From: Alkalicoccus chagannorensis DSM 18086
Lineage (GTDB): Bacteria > Bacillota > Bacilli > Bacillales > Salisediminibacteriaceae
Direction of reading: 5' to 3'
Length of the DNA: 64,000 bases
Assembly (NCBI RefSeq): GCF_000429725.1
Contig: NZ_KE386944.1
Span: 124,001 to 188,000, forward strand
Positions 50,257-57,933 of this stretch are shown in pieces. The number at the start of each line of letters is the position of its first letter. Within the stretch, counting starts at the first letter, position 1. The position numbers were made by a program, and so were the translations under genes. Under the pieces are notes generated by a model, which saw only the letters and a program-made list of their open reading frames with translations, ran no database searches and was not told the origin of the DNA.

Positions 50257-51234
50257 TTACTCTTCTACAGGGTACGCATAGACAATGAAACGCTCTGGGG
50301 CGCTGGCCCAATATTCAAACGGATAGCAGGTGATCAGCACGAGTACTTCTTCATCCATGTCCCGAATCACGCTTCGGTCATCTGCGTCGACGATATCAAA
50401 TTCGCGGATTTCATACTCATACTCGCCATATGGAGTGGCGATAGACATGCGATCTCCAATTTCCATCTCTCCGAAATCGCGGAAGACGGTATCACGGTGG
50501 CCGGCATAGGCGATCTGTTCCCCTTCGCCGGGGAAGGCAGTCTCTGGCATATGGCCGACGCCTCGATCCAAAGTGTCTTCATCAGCACCATAAAGGACAG
50601 GTAGGTCTGCATCGAGTTTCGGGATATTCAGCACCGCATACGGATCGTTTTCTTCCAACTCCATAGTAAATCCGCCATCTTCTTCCTGGACATTCAAGTC
50701 GTCATTCGATGGACTAGGTGAAGCTTGATCGCTGCTTGCGTTTTCCTGTTCTTCGGTGGACCAGTCATCATAATCTTCTCTCCAGTTATGGAAAACTTCC
50801 TCCAGGATTTCATCCTGATTTTCGTAATGATGGAAGCGTTCAACCCCGGTTGAATCATATGTAGGCTCAGTACGTTGATCTTGCTCAATCTCTTTGTCGA
50901 GTTTTTTTTCTTTGAGCTTTTTTTCTTCTGACACATCATCATGTTCAGAAGCTGCAACAGATTCTGGGACGGTCAGTCCACTGAACAGACTGCTGATAGA
51001 AAACGTAGCATCCATAGAAGGGGGAGAAGGAGGAGAAGACTCCTCCTGCTCACTTGTGGTGTTGGACTCTAGGCCGGATCGACCTGCTTCTTCGGCTTCT
51101 GCTTGTTCTTCTAACATACTTTCTGCTTCTTCTAATGAGTGATTTTGTGTATTGGACTGCTGGTAAATCGTAAAGCCGAATACGGCGAGCATGACGACCC
51201 CGGCGAGTATTAGCACATTACTGAATGTCTTCAT
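50257..51234 (-). CDS. Class D-type sortase with long acidic spacer
   Basis: The 325-residue protein has an N-terminal transmembrane helix (ILAGVVMLAVFGFTIY). About 165 residues of acidic, Ser/Pro-rich spacer follow, then a sortase domain (about 190-325). Catalytic residues are His246 in YAGHRDT, Cys303 in LITCYPF and Arg315 in APERF. Bacillus SrtD proteins are usually near 200 residues, so the spacer is an unusual addition. Its likely substrate, an LPDTA protein, is encoded just upstream on the same strand; B. subtilis SrtD also uses LPDTS/LPDTA proteins. Confidence 0.92.
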   Translation of the reverse strand: MKTFSNVLILAGVVMLAVFGFTIYQQSNTQNHSLEEAESMLEEQAEAEEAGRSGLESNTTSEQEESSPPSPPSMDATFSISSLFSGLTVPESVAASEHDDVSEEKKLKEKKLDKEIEQDQRTEPTYDSTGVERFHHYENQDEILEEVFHNWREDYDDWSTEEQENASSDQASPSPSNDDLNVQEEDGGFTMELEENDPYAVLNIPKLDADLPVLYGADEDTLDRGVGHMPETAFPGEGEQIAYAGHRDTVFRDFGEMEIGDRMSIATPYGEYEYEIREFDIVDADDRSVIRDMDEEVLVLITCYPFEYWASAPERFIVYAYPVEE

Positions 51235-51265
51235 TCCTTCCCCCTCTCATGGTTGACGTATCGAA

Positions 51266-52867
51266 TTAGTTTCTACGGAACCTAAGTCCGAAGCGAGCTG
51301 CAAGACCGGCAAAGAGTGCACCAATACCGCTGAGGCCGAGGGACCATACACCCGTTGCTGTATCAGGGAGTTTTGTTCCTTCTTCTCCGTTTTCAGCATT
51401 GGACTCGCTTTGTACCTGACTCTCGCCATCTGCATTGGACACATTCACCGTACCGCTGGATCCAGCACCGCTGCTTCCATTGCCTGAACCGCCGTTACTA
51501 TCACCTGAAGCGGTTGCAGCTGTCGTTCCGCTCCCAGCTAGTGTTGTGGTTCCGTTCGAAGATCCGATATTGTCAACCGAACCGCTGCCAGCGTAGGTGG
51601 TGCTCCCGTTTGAAGTTCCTCCGGATTCGGAAGTAGTGGTAGATCCATTGCTACCGTTAGACCCATTATTCGATCCATTGCTGTCAGTGCTTCCGTTATC
51701 ACCATTCGTCCCTACGGAAGAATCAATGTCACCATTAGCAATGTTTCCTCCGCTGCCAGAGTCCGCATCGGCATCGGCATCACCACTGCCATCGGCATCG
51801 GCATCAGCGTCGCCATCAGCATCGGCATCAGCATCAGCATCAGCATCAGCATCACCGTCGGCATCGGCATCGGCGTCGGCGTCACCATCGGCATCGGCAT
51901 CACCGTCGGCATCGGCATCAGCATCGGCATCAGCATCACCATCGGCATCAGCATCACCATCGGCATCAGCATCCGCATCCGCGTTTTCAACTTCAAAGAA
52001 AAAGTCGATGTTGTGACCTTGGTTGTTCACGTTGTTAATCACTTCAGTTGTGTTCTCATTGATGTTTTCGCCAGTGGTTGTACTATTGTCAGTGGAAGCA
52101 TCGTAATTTTCGGTGCTGAGCCCACCGCTGTCACCGCTGAATTGGCTGGAAGTATCTGTATCTGTCTCTTGAGTTGTATTATTCGTACCAGTTTGATCAT
52201 CAGAATTTTGTGTTTCAACCCCTTGATCAGAAGTTTCTCCAGCGACATCGTCGTCCGCAGTAGTGGCATCGTTATAATCTGATGTGTTATTTTCACTTTC
52301 AGCTGCAGCAACATCGCTTTCGCTGTCTTCGATGTCGACATCCCCAGTTTCTCCATCATCGATATCAACTTCTGTGTCGCTCTCATCTTCTTCTGTGCCT
52401 ATCTCAGGCTCTGGGCCAGCGTCAGCGTCAGAGTCTGCATCGGCATCGGCATCGGCGTCGGCATCCGTGTCGGCATCCGTGTCGGCATCCGTGTCGGTAT
52501 CGGTATCCGTATCGGCATCGGCATCGGCATCCGTATCGGTATCGGCGTCAGCATCGGTATCGGCGTCAGCATCCGTATCGGTGTCAGCGTCCGTATCGGC
52601 GTCGGCATCGGCATCCGAGTCTGCATCGGCATCGGCATCGGCATCATGATTTTCTACGTCAAAATTAAAATCGATATTATGGCTGTTGTTGTCGAAATCG
52701 CTGTCTACGTTGTTCTGCATGTTGTTCTCATTATTCTTCTCTTCGGCAGATGCACTTGCTCCGGCACCTGCTCCAGTAAGTATAACGGCGGATGCTGCGA
52801 TCATGGCTGCTCTCTTCGACTTCTTCTGTCTACGCTTGTCTTCCATCTTTCCTTTGTAATGATTCAA
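51266..52867 (-). CDS. LPDTA-anchored surface protein with Asp-Ala/Thr/Gly repeats
   Basis: The 533-residue protein has a signal peptide (residues about 20-45, ending ASASA) and two long alternating Asp-x tracts (x = Ala, Thr, Gly or Ser), at about 73-155 and 310-395. Each tract is introduced by a near-identical strand, 'NIDFNFDVEN' or 'NIDFFFEVEN'. Thr/Ser/Gly-rich spacers follow, then the sorting signal LPDTA near residue 500, a hydrophobic helix and FRRN. The sortase gene is 31 nt downstream, so the pair is an operon. I start at TTG 52867 because GGAGGTGA lies upstream at ideal spacing. The tracts resemble the SD region of Clf proteins; a binding partner is unknown. Confidence 0.9.
   Translation of the reverse strand: MNHYKGKMEDKRRQKKSKRAAMIAASAVILTGAGAGASASAEEKNNENNMQNNVDSDFDNNSHNIDFNFDVENHDADADADADSDADADADTDADTDTDADADTDADADTDTDADADADTDTDTDTDADTDADTDADADADADADSDADAGPEPEIGTEEDESDTEVDIDDGETGDVDIEDSESDVAAAESENNTSDYNDATTADDDVAGETSDQGVETQNSDDQTGTNNTTQETDTDTSSQFSGDSGGLSTENYDASTDNSTTTGENINENTTEVINNVNNQGHNIDFFFEVENADADADADGDADADGDADADADADADGDADADGDADADADADGDADADADADADADGDADADADGSGDADADADSGSGGNIANGDIDSSVGTNGDNGSTDSNGSNNGSNGSNGSTTTSESGGTSNGSTTYAGSGSVDNIGSSNGTTTLAGSGTTAATASGDSNGGSGNGSSGAGSSGTVNVSNADGESQVQSESNAENGEEGTKLPDTATGVWSLGLSGIGALFAGLAARFGLRFRRN
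51755..51987. repeat. Hexanucleotide-type DNA repeat, second Asp-x tract
   Basis: Imperfect tandem GCATCG/GCATCA units (about 38 units) encode the Asp-Ala/Gly tract of the surface protein. Such tracts are prone to slippage in multiples of six, changing length without frameshift. Confidence 0.85.
52430..52652. repeat. Hexanucleotide-type DNA repeat, first Asp-x tract
   Basis: Imperfect GTATCG/GCATCG/GCATCC units encode the Asp-Ala/Thr tract. Thr codons (ACR) distinguish it from the other tract, so the two expanded independently. Confidence 0.85.
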
Positions 52868-53141
52868 TTACGTTCACCTCCGTAGAATTGCGGTTCTTCT
52901 ATGTATCCCTTAGGACACTCTCAACCACATTAGTGGACGGATTGCCTATATTTTCGATATTCAAACGCTTTATTTCAATTTATATCCCATAATACTGGTA
53001 TGGCGGCAAATAAAGTACTTATTAATATTCTTAAGAATAGGGGACTTTCGTAAGTAGACTCATAAAAAGGTCATATTTGGCGTTCGACGAAATTACCGTT
53101 TATCTCGTCTCAGAAATAGGGTAGTATGAAGATAGAACTGA

Positions 53142-53191
53142 CAGAACAGTGTTGTTCAACAAGCATCGTAATTGACTACTCTACTGTTCTG
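53142..53191 (+). other. Long-range inverted repeat upstream of a small gene
   Basis: CAGAACAGT and ACTGTTCTG form a perfect 9-bp inverted repeat with 32 nt between, just before the ribosome site of the next gene. It may be a leader hairpin or operator. Nothing else is visible in the 350 bp 52,868-53,217. Confidence 0.35.
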
Positions 53192-53217
53192 ACGACTATT
53201 CCTAAGAGGTGAAGAAT

Positions 53218-53457
53218 ATGAAGCTGATTTTTCAATTCAATGATGGGACAAAATTCATCGAGACTGTCGACGATGATTATGAAGAAGTCCGTGGAGATAC
53301 GGAATTGGTAGATGCCGTCATGAACGGGCAGAAAGAAAACCGCCGTCTCTCGCTGCAGACGAGTGACGGAGACGAAGTCCATCGGAAGTACAAGGATTTG
53401 AAGCGGATCGAAATTGCGTTCGATGATCCGTCGAAAAAGTTGCGCAGAAAAGGATAA
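53218..53457 (+). CDS. Small hypothetical protein, 79 residues
   Basis: AGAGGTG before ATG 53218 supports the start. The acidic N-terminal half and basic tail (KKLRRKG) give a small alpha/beta protein ('KLIFQFNDGTKFIETVDDDYEEV'). It is a single-gene unit with its own terminator. No family recognised. Confidence 0.75.
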   Translation: MKLIFQFNDGTKFIETVDDDYEEVRGDTELVDAVMNGQKENRRLSLQTSDGDEVHRKYKDLKRIEIAFDDPSKKLRRKG

Positions 53458-53466
53458 GAGGGAACG

Positions 53467-53493
53467 GCCCGGAGCCTAATGCTCCGGGCTTTC
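53467..53493 (+). terminator. Terminator of the 79-residue gene
   Basis: GCCCGGAGC and GCTCCGGGC form a perfect 9-bp stem with loop CTAAT and a TTTCT tail. Confidence 0.85.
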
Positions 53494-53555
53494 TACATAA
53501 AAAATGAGAAAGCTGTATGAGAAAGCAATGTTGGCAAAATGGTCTTGCGACAAAA

Positions 53556-53573
53556 TTGTGATATTTTTCACAA
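53556..53573. promoter_or_regulatory. FNR/CRP- or Rex-type operator upstream of doxX
   Basis: TTGTGATATTTTTCACAA contains the perfect palindrome TGTGA-N6-TCACA of FNR/CRP-type activators and also fits the 18-bp Rex consensus (TTGTGA...TCACAA). It is centred about 63 bp before the predicted start point, a class I activator position. Confidence 0.6.
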
Positions 53574-53593
53574 AGTGGTCACAGTCATTCATG

Positions 53594-53621
53594 TTCACTA
53601 CTTCACAATGTGTGGTATAGT
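53594..53621 (+). promoter_or_regulatory. Promoter of the DoxX gene
   Basis: TGGTATAGT is an extended -10. TTCACT lies 16 bp upstream, a 4/6 match to -35. The leader is about 100 nt. Confidence 0.55.
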
Positions 53622-53727
53622 AAGACTATAGAAAGGTTGCTCAGTAATTCACAAGAAAGATTGCCGGCACGAACGACAGAGCAGCTTTTCCTAAACTTAC
53701 TTACATTCCTTAAAGGAGGAACTGATC

Positions 53728-54249
53728 ATGTTTATGGATTTTCTGCGAAACAATCGTTGGGCTGCTGGTATTCTCACGTTTTTACGTCTCTACGTCGGCT
53801 GGCTCTGGCTGACGGCCGGTTGGGAAAAGGTCGCTGGTGGATTTAGTGCGGATGGCTACCTGCAGGGCGTCGTCGGCAATGAAGAAGTCGCTGCCCAGTA
53901 TCCGACGTACCACGCGTTCATTGAAAACATCGCTGTCCCGATGGCGGAGCCGTTCAGCTTTATGGTCGCCTGGGGGGAAGTGCTCGTCGGACTCGGCCTG
54001 ATCCTCGGTGTCTTCACGACCGCCGCTGCGTTTTTCGGCCTCGTCATGAACTTCGCCTTCCTGTTCGCCGGCACGATCTCTAGCAACCCGTGGATGGTGC
54101 TCCTGACCATCTTCATCGTCGCAGCCGGTGCCAACGCCGGACGCTTCGGCGGTGACCGCTGGGTCATCCCGTACCTTCGCACGAACGTGCTCGGACGCGA
54201 CTTCATCCAGAAGCGGATACCGAAGAGAAGGGAGCAGCGGGCTGCCTGA
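53728..54249 (+). CDS. DoxX-family membrane protein
   Basis: The 173-residue protein has four transmembrane helices and the DoxX landmarks 'LRLYVGWLWLTAGWEKV', 'GWGEVLVGLGLILG'-like sequence (here AWGEVLVGLGLILGVF) and 'NAGRFGGDRW'. Members act near thiosulfate:quinone or quinone/thiol redox systems in the membrane, with few proven functions. An oxygen- or redox-type operator in front of it fits such a role. AAAGGAGG precedes the ATG. Confidence 0.9.
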   Translation: MFMDFLRNNRWAAGILTFLRLYVGWLWLTAGWEKVAGGFSADGYLQGVVGNEEVAAQYPTYHAFIENIAVPMAEPFSFMVAWGEVLVGLGLILGVFTTAAAFFGLVMNFAFLFAGTISSNPWMVLLTIFIVAAGANAGRFGGDRWVIPYLRTNVLGRDFIQKRIPKRREQRAA

Positions 54250-54274
54250 TTATTACCAGATTAAACGAATCGAA

Positions 54275-54312
54275 AGTACCTGATCACATGAAGTTATCAG
54301 GTGCTTTTCTAT
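54275..54312 (+). terminator. Terminator of the DoxX gene
   Basis: AGTACCTGAT and ATCAGGTGCT pair over 10 bp (one G-U) with an 11-nt loop and a TTTTCTATTTT tail. Confidence 0.8.
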
Positions 54313-54328
54313 TTTCTCAGAAAAGCAT

Positions 54329-54357
54329 TTGACTTTTCAGTTAAATCATCTTACACT
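54329..54357 (+). promoter_or_regulatory. Sigma-A promoter of the GH16 gene
   Basis: TTGACT and TACACT are separated by exactly 17 bp. The first LacI-type operator begins 4 bp after the -10. Confidence 0.7.
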
Positions 54358-54360
54358 TTA

Positions 54361-54420
54361 CGAAACCGGTTTCAAAACATGAAAACCTTTTCTTTTTCGA
54401 TCGAAACGAAACCGGTTTCG
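54361..54420. promoter_or_regulatory. Twin LacI-family operators
   Basis: CGAAACCGGTTTCA (54361-54374) and CGAAACCGGTTTCG (54407-54420, perfect 14-bp palindrome) have the central CG of LacI/GalR operators. They are 46 bp apart, over four helix turns. A third partial match (CGATCGAAACG) lies between. They cover the start point and leader, as for a repressor relieved by a sugar. Confidence 0.7.
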
Positions 54421-54443
54421 ATTTCATATTCAGGAGGGGTAGG

Positions 54444-57002
54444 ATGAAAAAAGCAGCGGGAATTACGGCAGTGACAGCAGCCGCTTTGTTAATGCAGATG
54501 CAGGGCGCAGCAGCAGAGGAAGAGTGGGAGCTGATCTGGGAGGATCAGTTTGAGGGGGACAGCCTGAACGAATCGAAGTGGAACTATGACATCGGCAACG
54601 GTTTCTACGACGGCGACGAGTGGATTGACGGGTGGGGAAACAATGAATCCCAGTCTTATCAGCAGGATAATGTTACCGTAGAGGACGGAAAACTCGTCAT
54701 TGAAGCGAGAGAAGAACAGGTCAGCGACGAATACGGGGAGTATGACTACACGTCCGGAAAAATTCATACCGAAGGACTTTTCAGTCAAGCATACGGTAAG
54801 TTCGAAGCTTCCATCAAGCTGCCGGAAGGGCAGGGTTTCTGGCCGGCATTCTGGATGATGCCGGAAGAAGATATCTATGGTGGATGGGCAGCCTCCGGTG
54901 AAATTGATATCATGGAAAACCGCGGATCGGAAACAGACGAGGTCGGTGCAGCAATTCACTACGGCGATGTCTGGCCGCACAATACGTATTCCGAGCAGCC
55001 GTATCAGTTTCCGGAAGACGGTTCGACAACGGAGTTCAATACATACGGTATTGAATGGGAGCCTGGTGAAATCAGGTGGTACGTCAATGATGAGATTTAT
55101 TCCGTAAAAGACGAGTGGCACACCGAAGGCGTTGATTTCCCTGCCCCGTTTGATCAGGAGTTCCACCTGATCCTCAATCTGGCGGTCGGCGGCTGGTACG
55201 GCGGTGAGCCGGATGAGACGACGGAATTCCCGGCGCAGATGGAAGTAGACTATGTCAAAGTGTATGAAGATGCAAATGCTGAGTATGAAACGGGTACACC
55301 GCCGGAAGAAACCGATGAAGAAGAGGCGGACGAACCAGACGAATCCGAAGAAGCTGGGCCGGGTATCGATCCGGATCTCGATTGGGAAGAAGTCGGTAGC
55401 AACCTTGTAGAAGACGGCTCGTTCACGTCGACGGACAGCTTCGGTGATCCGGACAACCGCGAGCTTTGGAGCACCTTCAGTATGGGGGAGCATGATTCCA
55501 GCGGTGGTATTGCAGAATTCACACGCACCGAGCCGGGCATTCAGGCTGAAATCACCCAGGTAGGCTGGGCGTGGTGGCACATGCAGCTGATGCAGGAACT
55601 CGAGGTGGACGAGGCAGGCGTCTATCGCCTTTCCTTTGACGCTTCTTCCGAGGAAGCACGAACCATACGTGCGGAACTCGTCGACAGCGGAGCTGAGATC
55701 ATGTCCTTCGAGCTGGACGAAGAAACAAACACCTATGAAGGTTACGTGGAAGTGGAGGAAAGCGGCAGCTTCGATTTGATGTTCGGTCTCGGCCGGGATG
55801 ACGAAGAAGGGGACGAAGAGCTGGATGTTCCTTACCTTGTCTATCTCGACAACATCAGCTTCACCCGAGTGGAAGCAGAAGGGCATGAAGCCGGGGAACC
55901 GGAAGAAGATACTGGATCCGCACCGGTACTCGATGATGCCGAGGAGTGGGTACCTGCCGGCAGCAGTATCATCACCGACGGCAGTTTCTCGGAGACCGAG
56001 AACTTCGGTCACCCGGATGACCGTTCTACGTGGAACGTGTTCGGTCTTGGAGAGTATGAGGACGGAGCTGGTCTGGCCGAAGCGTCTGTGACAGAAAACG
56101 GCGTGGCCATGGAAGTGCTGCAGGAAGGCTGGGCATGGTGGCACATTCAGCTGCTGCAGGAAGTCGATCCAGAAGCTGGCGTGTACGAACTGTCTTTTGA
56201 TGCTTCTTCAGAAGAAGCACGGGTGATTCGAGCGGAATTGGTCAACTCCGGCGCCGATATCATCGAATTCGATATTGACGAAGACACGTCGATATATGAG
56301 GCCTTGGTTGAGGTCGACGAGAGCGGAAACTTCGATCTCATGTTTGGCCTTGGCAGAGAGGAAGAGGAGGACGAGCGCGAGGTGCCTTATACCGTTACGC
56401 TGAACAACATCAGCCTGACACCGATGCAGCCGGCAGAAGAAGAGGAGGAGGAACCTTCTGAACCGACTGATCCAGCGGAGCAGACCTTTACAGATGTCCC
56501 AGAGAACCACTGGGCAGCGGGCTACATCGCGCAGCTGGCTGACGGAATGATTATTGAAGGATATGGAAATGATCTTTTCGGTCCGGAAGACAGCGTCAAC
56601 CGTGGCCAGTTTGCAGCAATGCTCGTTCGCGCGATGGAGCTGGATACAGCGTCCGGCAGCCACAGCTTCACGGATGCGGACGGGGAGTTTGAGGACTATA
56701 TCGCAGCCGCAGCAGAAGCAGAACTCGTGCAGGGTCGTCCAGATGGCACATTCGGTACAGAAGAGACTATCACGCGTCAGGATATGGCGATCATGCTGGT
56801 GCGCGCGCACGGACTGCAGACCTCAGAGGACGCTTCGCTACACTATGCTGATACCAATGCGGTCCATCCAAGTGCAGTGCCTTCCGTAACAGCAGCAACC
56901 GAAGCAGGACTGCTGGAAGGACGAGGACAGAACAGATTCGAACCAACAGAAGCGATGACTAGAGCAGAAGCAGCGAAAGTCGTGTTTGGTGTAATGGACT
57001 GA
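54444..57002 (+). CDS. Secreted GH16 beta-1,3-glucanase with two CBM and three SLH domains
   Basis: The 852-residue protein has a signal peptide (ends AAAEEE, residue 26-27). A GH16 domain (about 28-270) has the catalytic GEIDIMEN motif (Glu153, Asp155, Glu158) and 'GFWPAFWMMPE', as in laminarinases and lichenases. An acidic linker leads to two near-duplicate beta-sandwich modules (about 312-475 and 495-660; 'GWAWWHMQLMQE' and 'GWAWWHIQLLQE') of the CBM4_9 kind. Three SLH domains (about 680-852) should anchor it to wall polymers. It probably degrades environmental beta-glucan at the cell surface. Confidence 0.93.
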   Translation: MKKAAGITAVTAAALLMQMQGAAAEEEWELIWEDQFEGDSLNESKWNYDIGNGFYDGDEWIDGWGNNESQSYQQDNVTVEDGKLVIEAREEQVSDEYGEYDYTSGKIHTEGLFSQAYGKFEASIKLPEGQGFWPAFWMMPEEDIYGGWAASGEIDIMENRGSETDEVGAAIHYGDVWPHNTYSEQPYQFPEDGSTTEFNTYGIEWEPGEIRWYVNDEIYSVKDEWHTEGVDFPAPFDQEFHLILNLAVGGWYGGEPDETTEFPAQMEVDYVKVYEDANAEYETGTPPEETDEEEADEPDESEEAGPGIDPDLDWEEVGSNLVEDGSFTSTDSFGDPDNRELWSTFSMGEHDSSGGIAEFTRTEPGIQAEITQVGWAWWHMQLMQELEVDEAGVYRLSFDASSEEARTIRAELVDSGAEIMSFELDEETNTYEGYVEVEESGSFDLMFGLGRDDEEGDEELDVPYLVYLDNISFTRVEAEGHEAGEPEEDTGSAPVLDDAEEWVPAGSSIITDGSFSETENFGHPDDRSTWNVFGLGEYEDGAGLAEASVTENGVAMEVLQEGWAWWHIQLLQEVDPEAGVYELSFDASSEEARVIRAELVNSGADIIEFDIDEDTSIYEALVEVDESGNFDLMFGLGREEEEDEREVPYTVTLNNISLTPMQPAEEEEEEPSEPTDPAEQTFTDVPENHWAAGYIAQLADGMIIEGYGNDLFGPEDSVNRGQFAAMLVRAMELDTASGSHSFTDADGEFEDYIAAAAEAELVQGRPDGTFGTEETITRQDMAIMLVRAHGLQTSEDASLHYADTNAVHPSAVPSVTAATEAGLLEGRGQNRFEPTEAMTRAEAAKVVFGVMD

Positions 57003-57019
57003 TTTAGACTGTCATAGGT

Positions 57020-57049
57020 AAGAGGCGGGGAGTTCCCCCGCCTCTTTTT
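57020..57049 (+). terminator. Terminator of the GH16 gene
   Basis: AAGAGGCGGGG and CCCCGCCTCTT form an 11-bp perfect stem with loop AGTTC and a T run. Confidence 0.9.
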
Positions 57050-57052
57050 ACA

Positions 57053-57535
57053 TGATAGGAATGTATAAGTTTCCATACAGAGTGACGGCGCAGCCGGGGA
57101 CCGACAGAGCTTTGGTCACTGGCGGTTCGAGTTCAGGGGGGAGGGAGCGGGTGGCGGGTTCGGTCAAAGCGCCGTTTTCTGAGTCACAGCGTCCGTCGGG
57201 CTTCGTTTAACGTCCGCTGCGCTCCTTTGAGTGACCGCCCGGGCCGCAGCGGCCGCTGTGCGCATCGCAGCGTCGGCGGACGAAATCCCAGCGTCCGAGA
57301 GCAGCCTCGGAGTGACCGCTCCGGCGCTGCGAGCGTCCGAGCTGCACCTAGAACACGGACGTTGAAGTTCCTCACCTTCCTTTCCGGTCAAAAAACTGCC
57401 TGGACCAGGCCGAGGAGGCTGAATAAATGGGAAAATAGATCATTGAGGGAAACAAGAAGTCTCATGCTTCCGTCAACAACCTATCGTACGCGCCGTTCAG
57501 ATCAAAAGGTGCTTCGCACGTTTGTCCTGGTACAG
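57053..57535 (+). repeat. Dispersed intergenic repeat, copy D, split by a GC-rich array
   Basis: The left part (57,053-57,098) matches copy A closely, and the right part (about 57,440-57,535) matches copy B (GGAAACAAGAAG, CATGCTTCC, ACGCGCCGTTCAGATCAAAA and GGTGCTTCGCACGTTTGTCC). About 340 bp between them consist of irregular AGCGTCCG and GAGTGACCGC units, which resume at 57,540-57,700. No gene is supportable in the 930 bp between the GH16 and thrB genes. Confidence 0.6.
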
Positions 57536-57861
57536 ATTCGAGTGTCCGCCCGGACGGTCGGTACGTCCGCTGGTGCCCGCCGAGTGACCGCTCTGCTTTC
57601 CTGAACGTCCGCCCAGCCTCGGAGTGTCGGCTTTTCTCGTCTGAGCGACCGCTCCTGAGAGCGCAGCGTCTGCCCGTGCTCTCGGAGTGACCGCGGGCGC
57701 CTACGATCCGTCCGTTCCGGCGCCCCCTCCCCATCTCGCAGACCCTTTTGAATCGGGTTCAGTCACCAGCCACTCTCGGAAAAGCGGGCTTCGTTCGATG
57801 CAGCGAACACGAACGCTGTCTCCACGTTCCGGTATTCATTGAAAAACCAGCATACACAAAG

Positions 57862-57900
57862 ACAAAAAGGGACGCCTCCAGCTCTGGAGACGTCCTTTTC
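57862..57900 (-). terminator. Terminator of the hom-thrC-thrB operon
   Basis: On the minus strand GGACGTCTCCA pairs with TGGAGGCGTCC (11 bp, one G-U) and is followed by CTTTTTGTC. It lies 34 nt after the thrB stop; the A-rich other side may also act on plus-strand transcripts. Confidence 0.85.
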
Positions 57901-57933
57901 TATCGTTATTCTTCCTGATCCGATCTTCGGCCT

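Noticed and set aside
51597-52649. Ser-Ala repeat open frames antisense to the adhesin, and CRISPR-like periodicity
   Set aside because: The periodicity is the hexanucleotide coding repeat of the Asp-x tracts; there are no spacers.
54489-56144. Long open frame (551 codons) antisense to the GH16 gene
   Set aside because: It mirrors the acidic codons of the GH16 enzyme, has no ribosome site and no recognisable domain.
57164-57734. Open frames of 60-125 codons in the GC-rich gap before thrB
   Set aside because: They follow the short repeated units, have no ribosome sites and look compositional.
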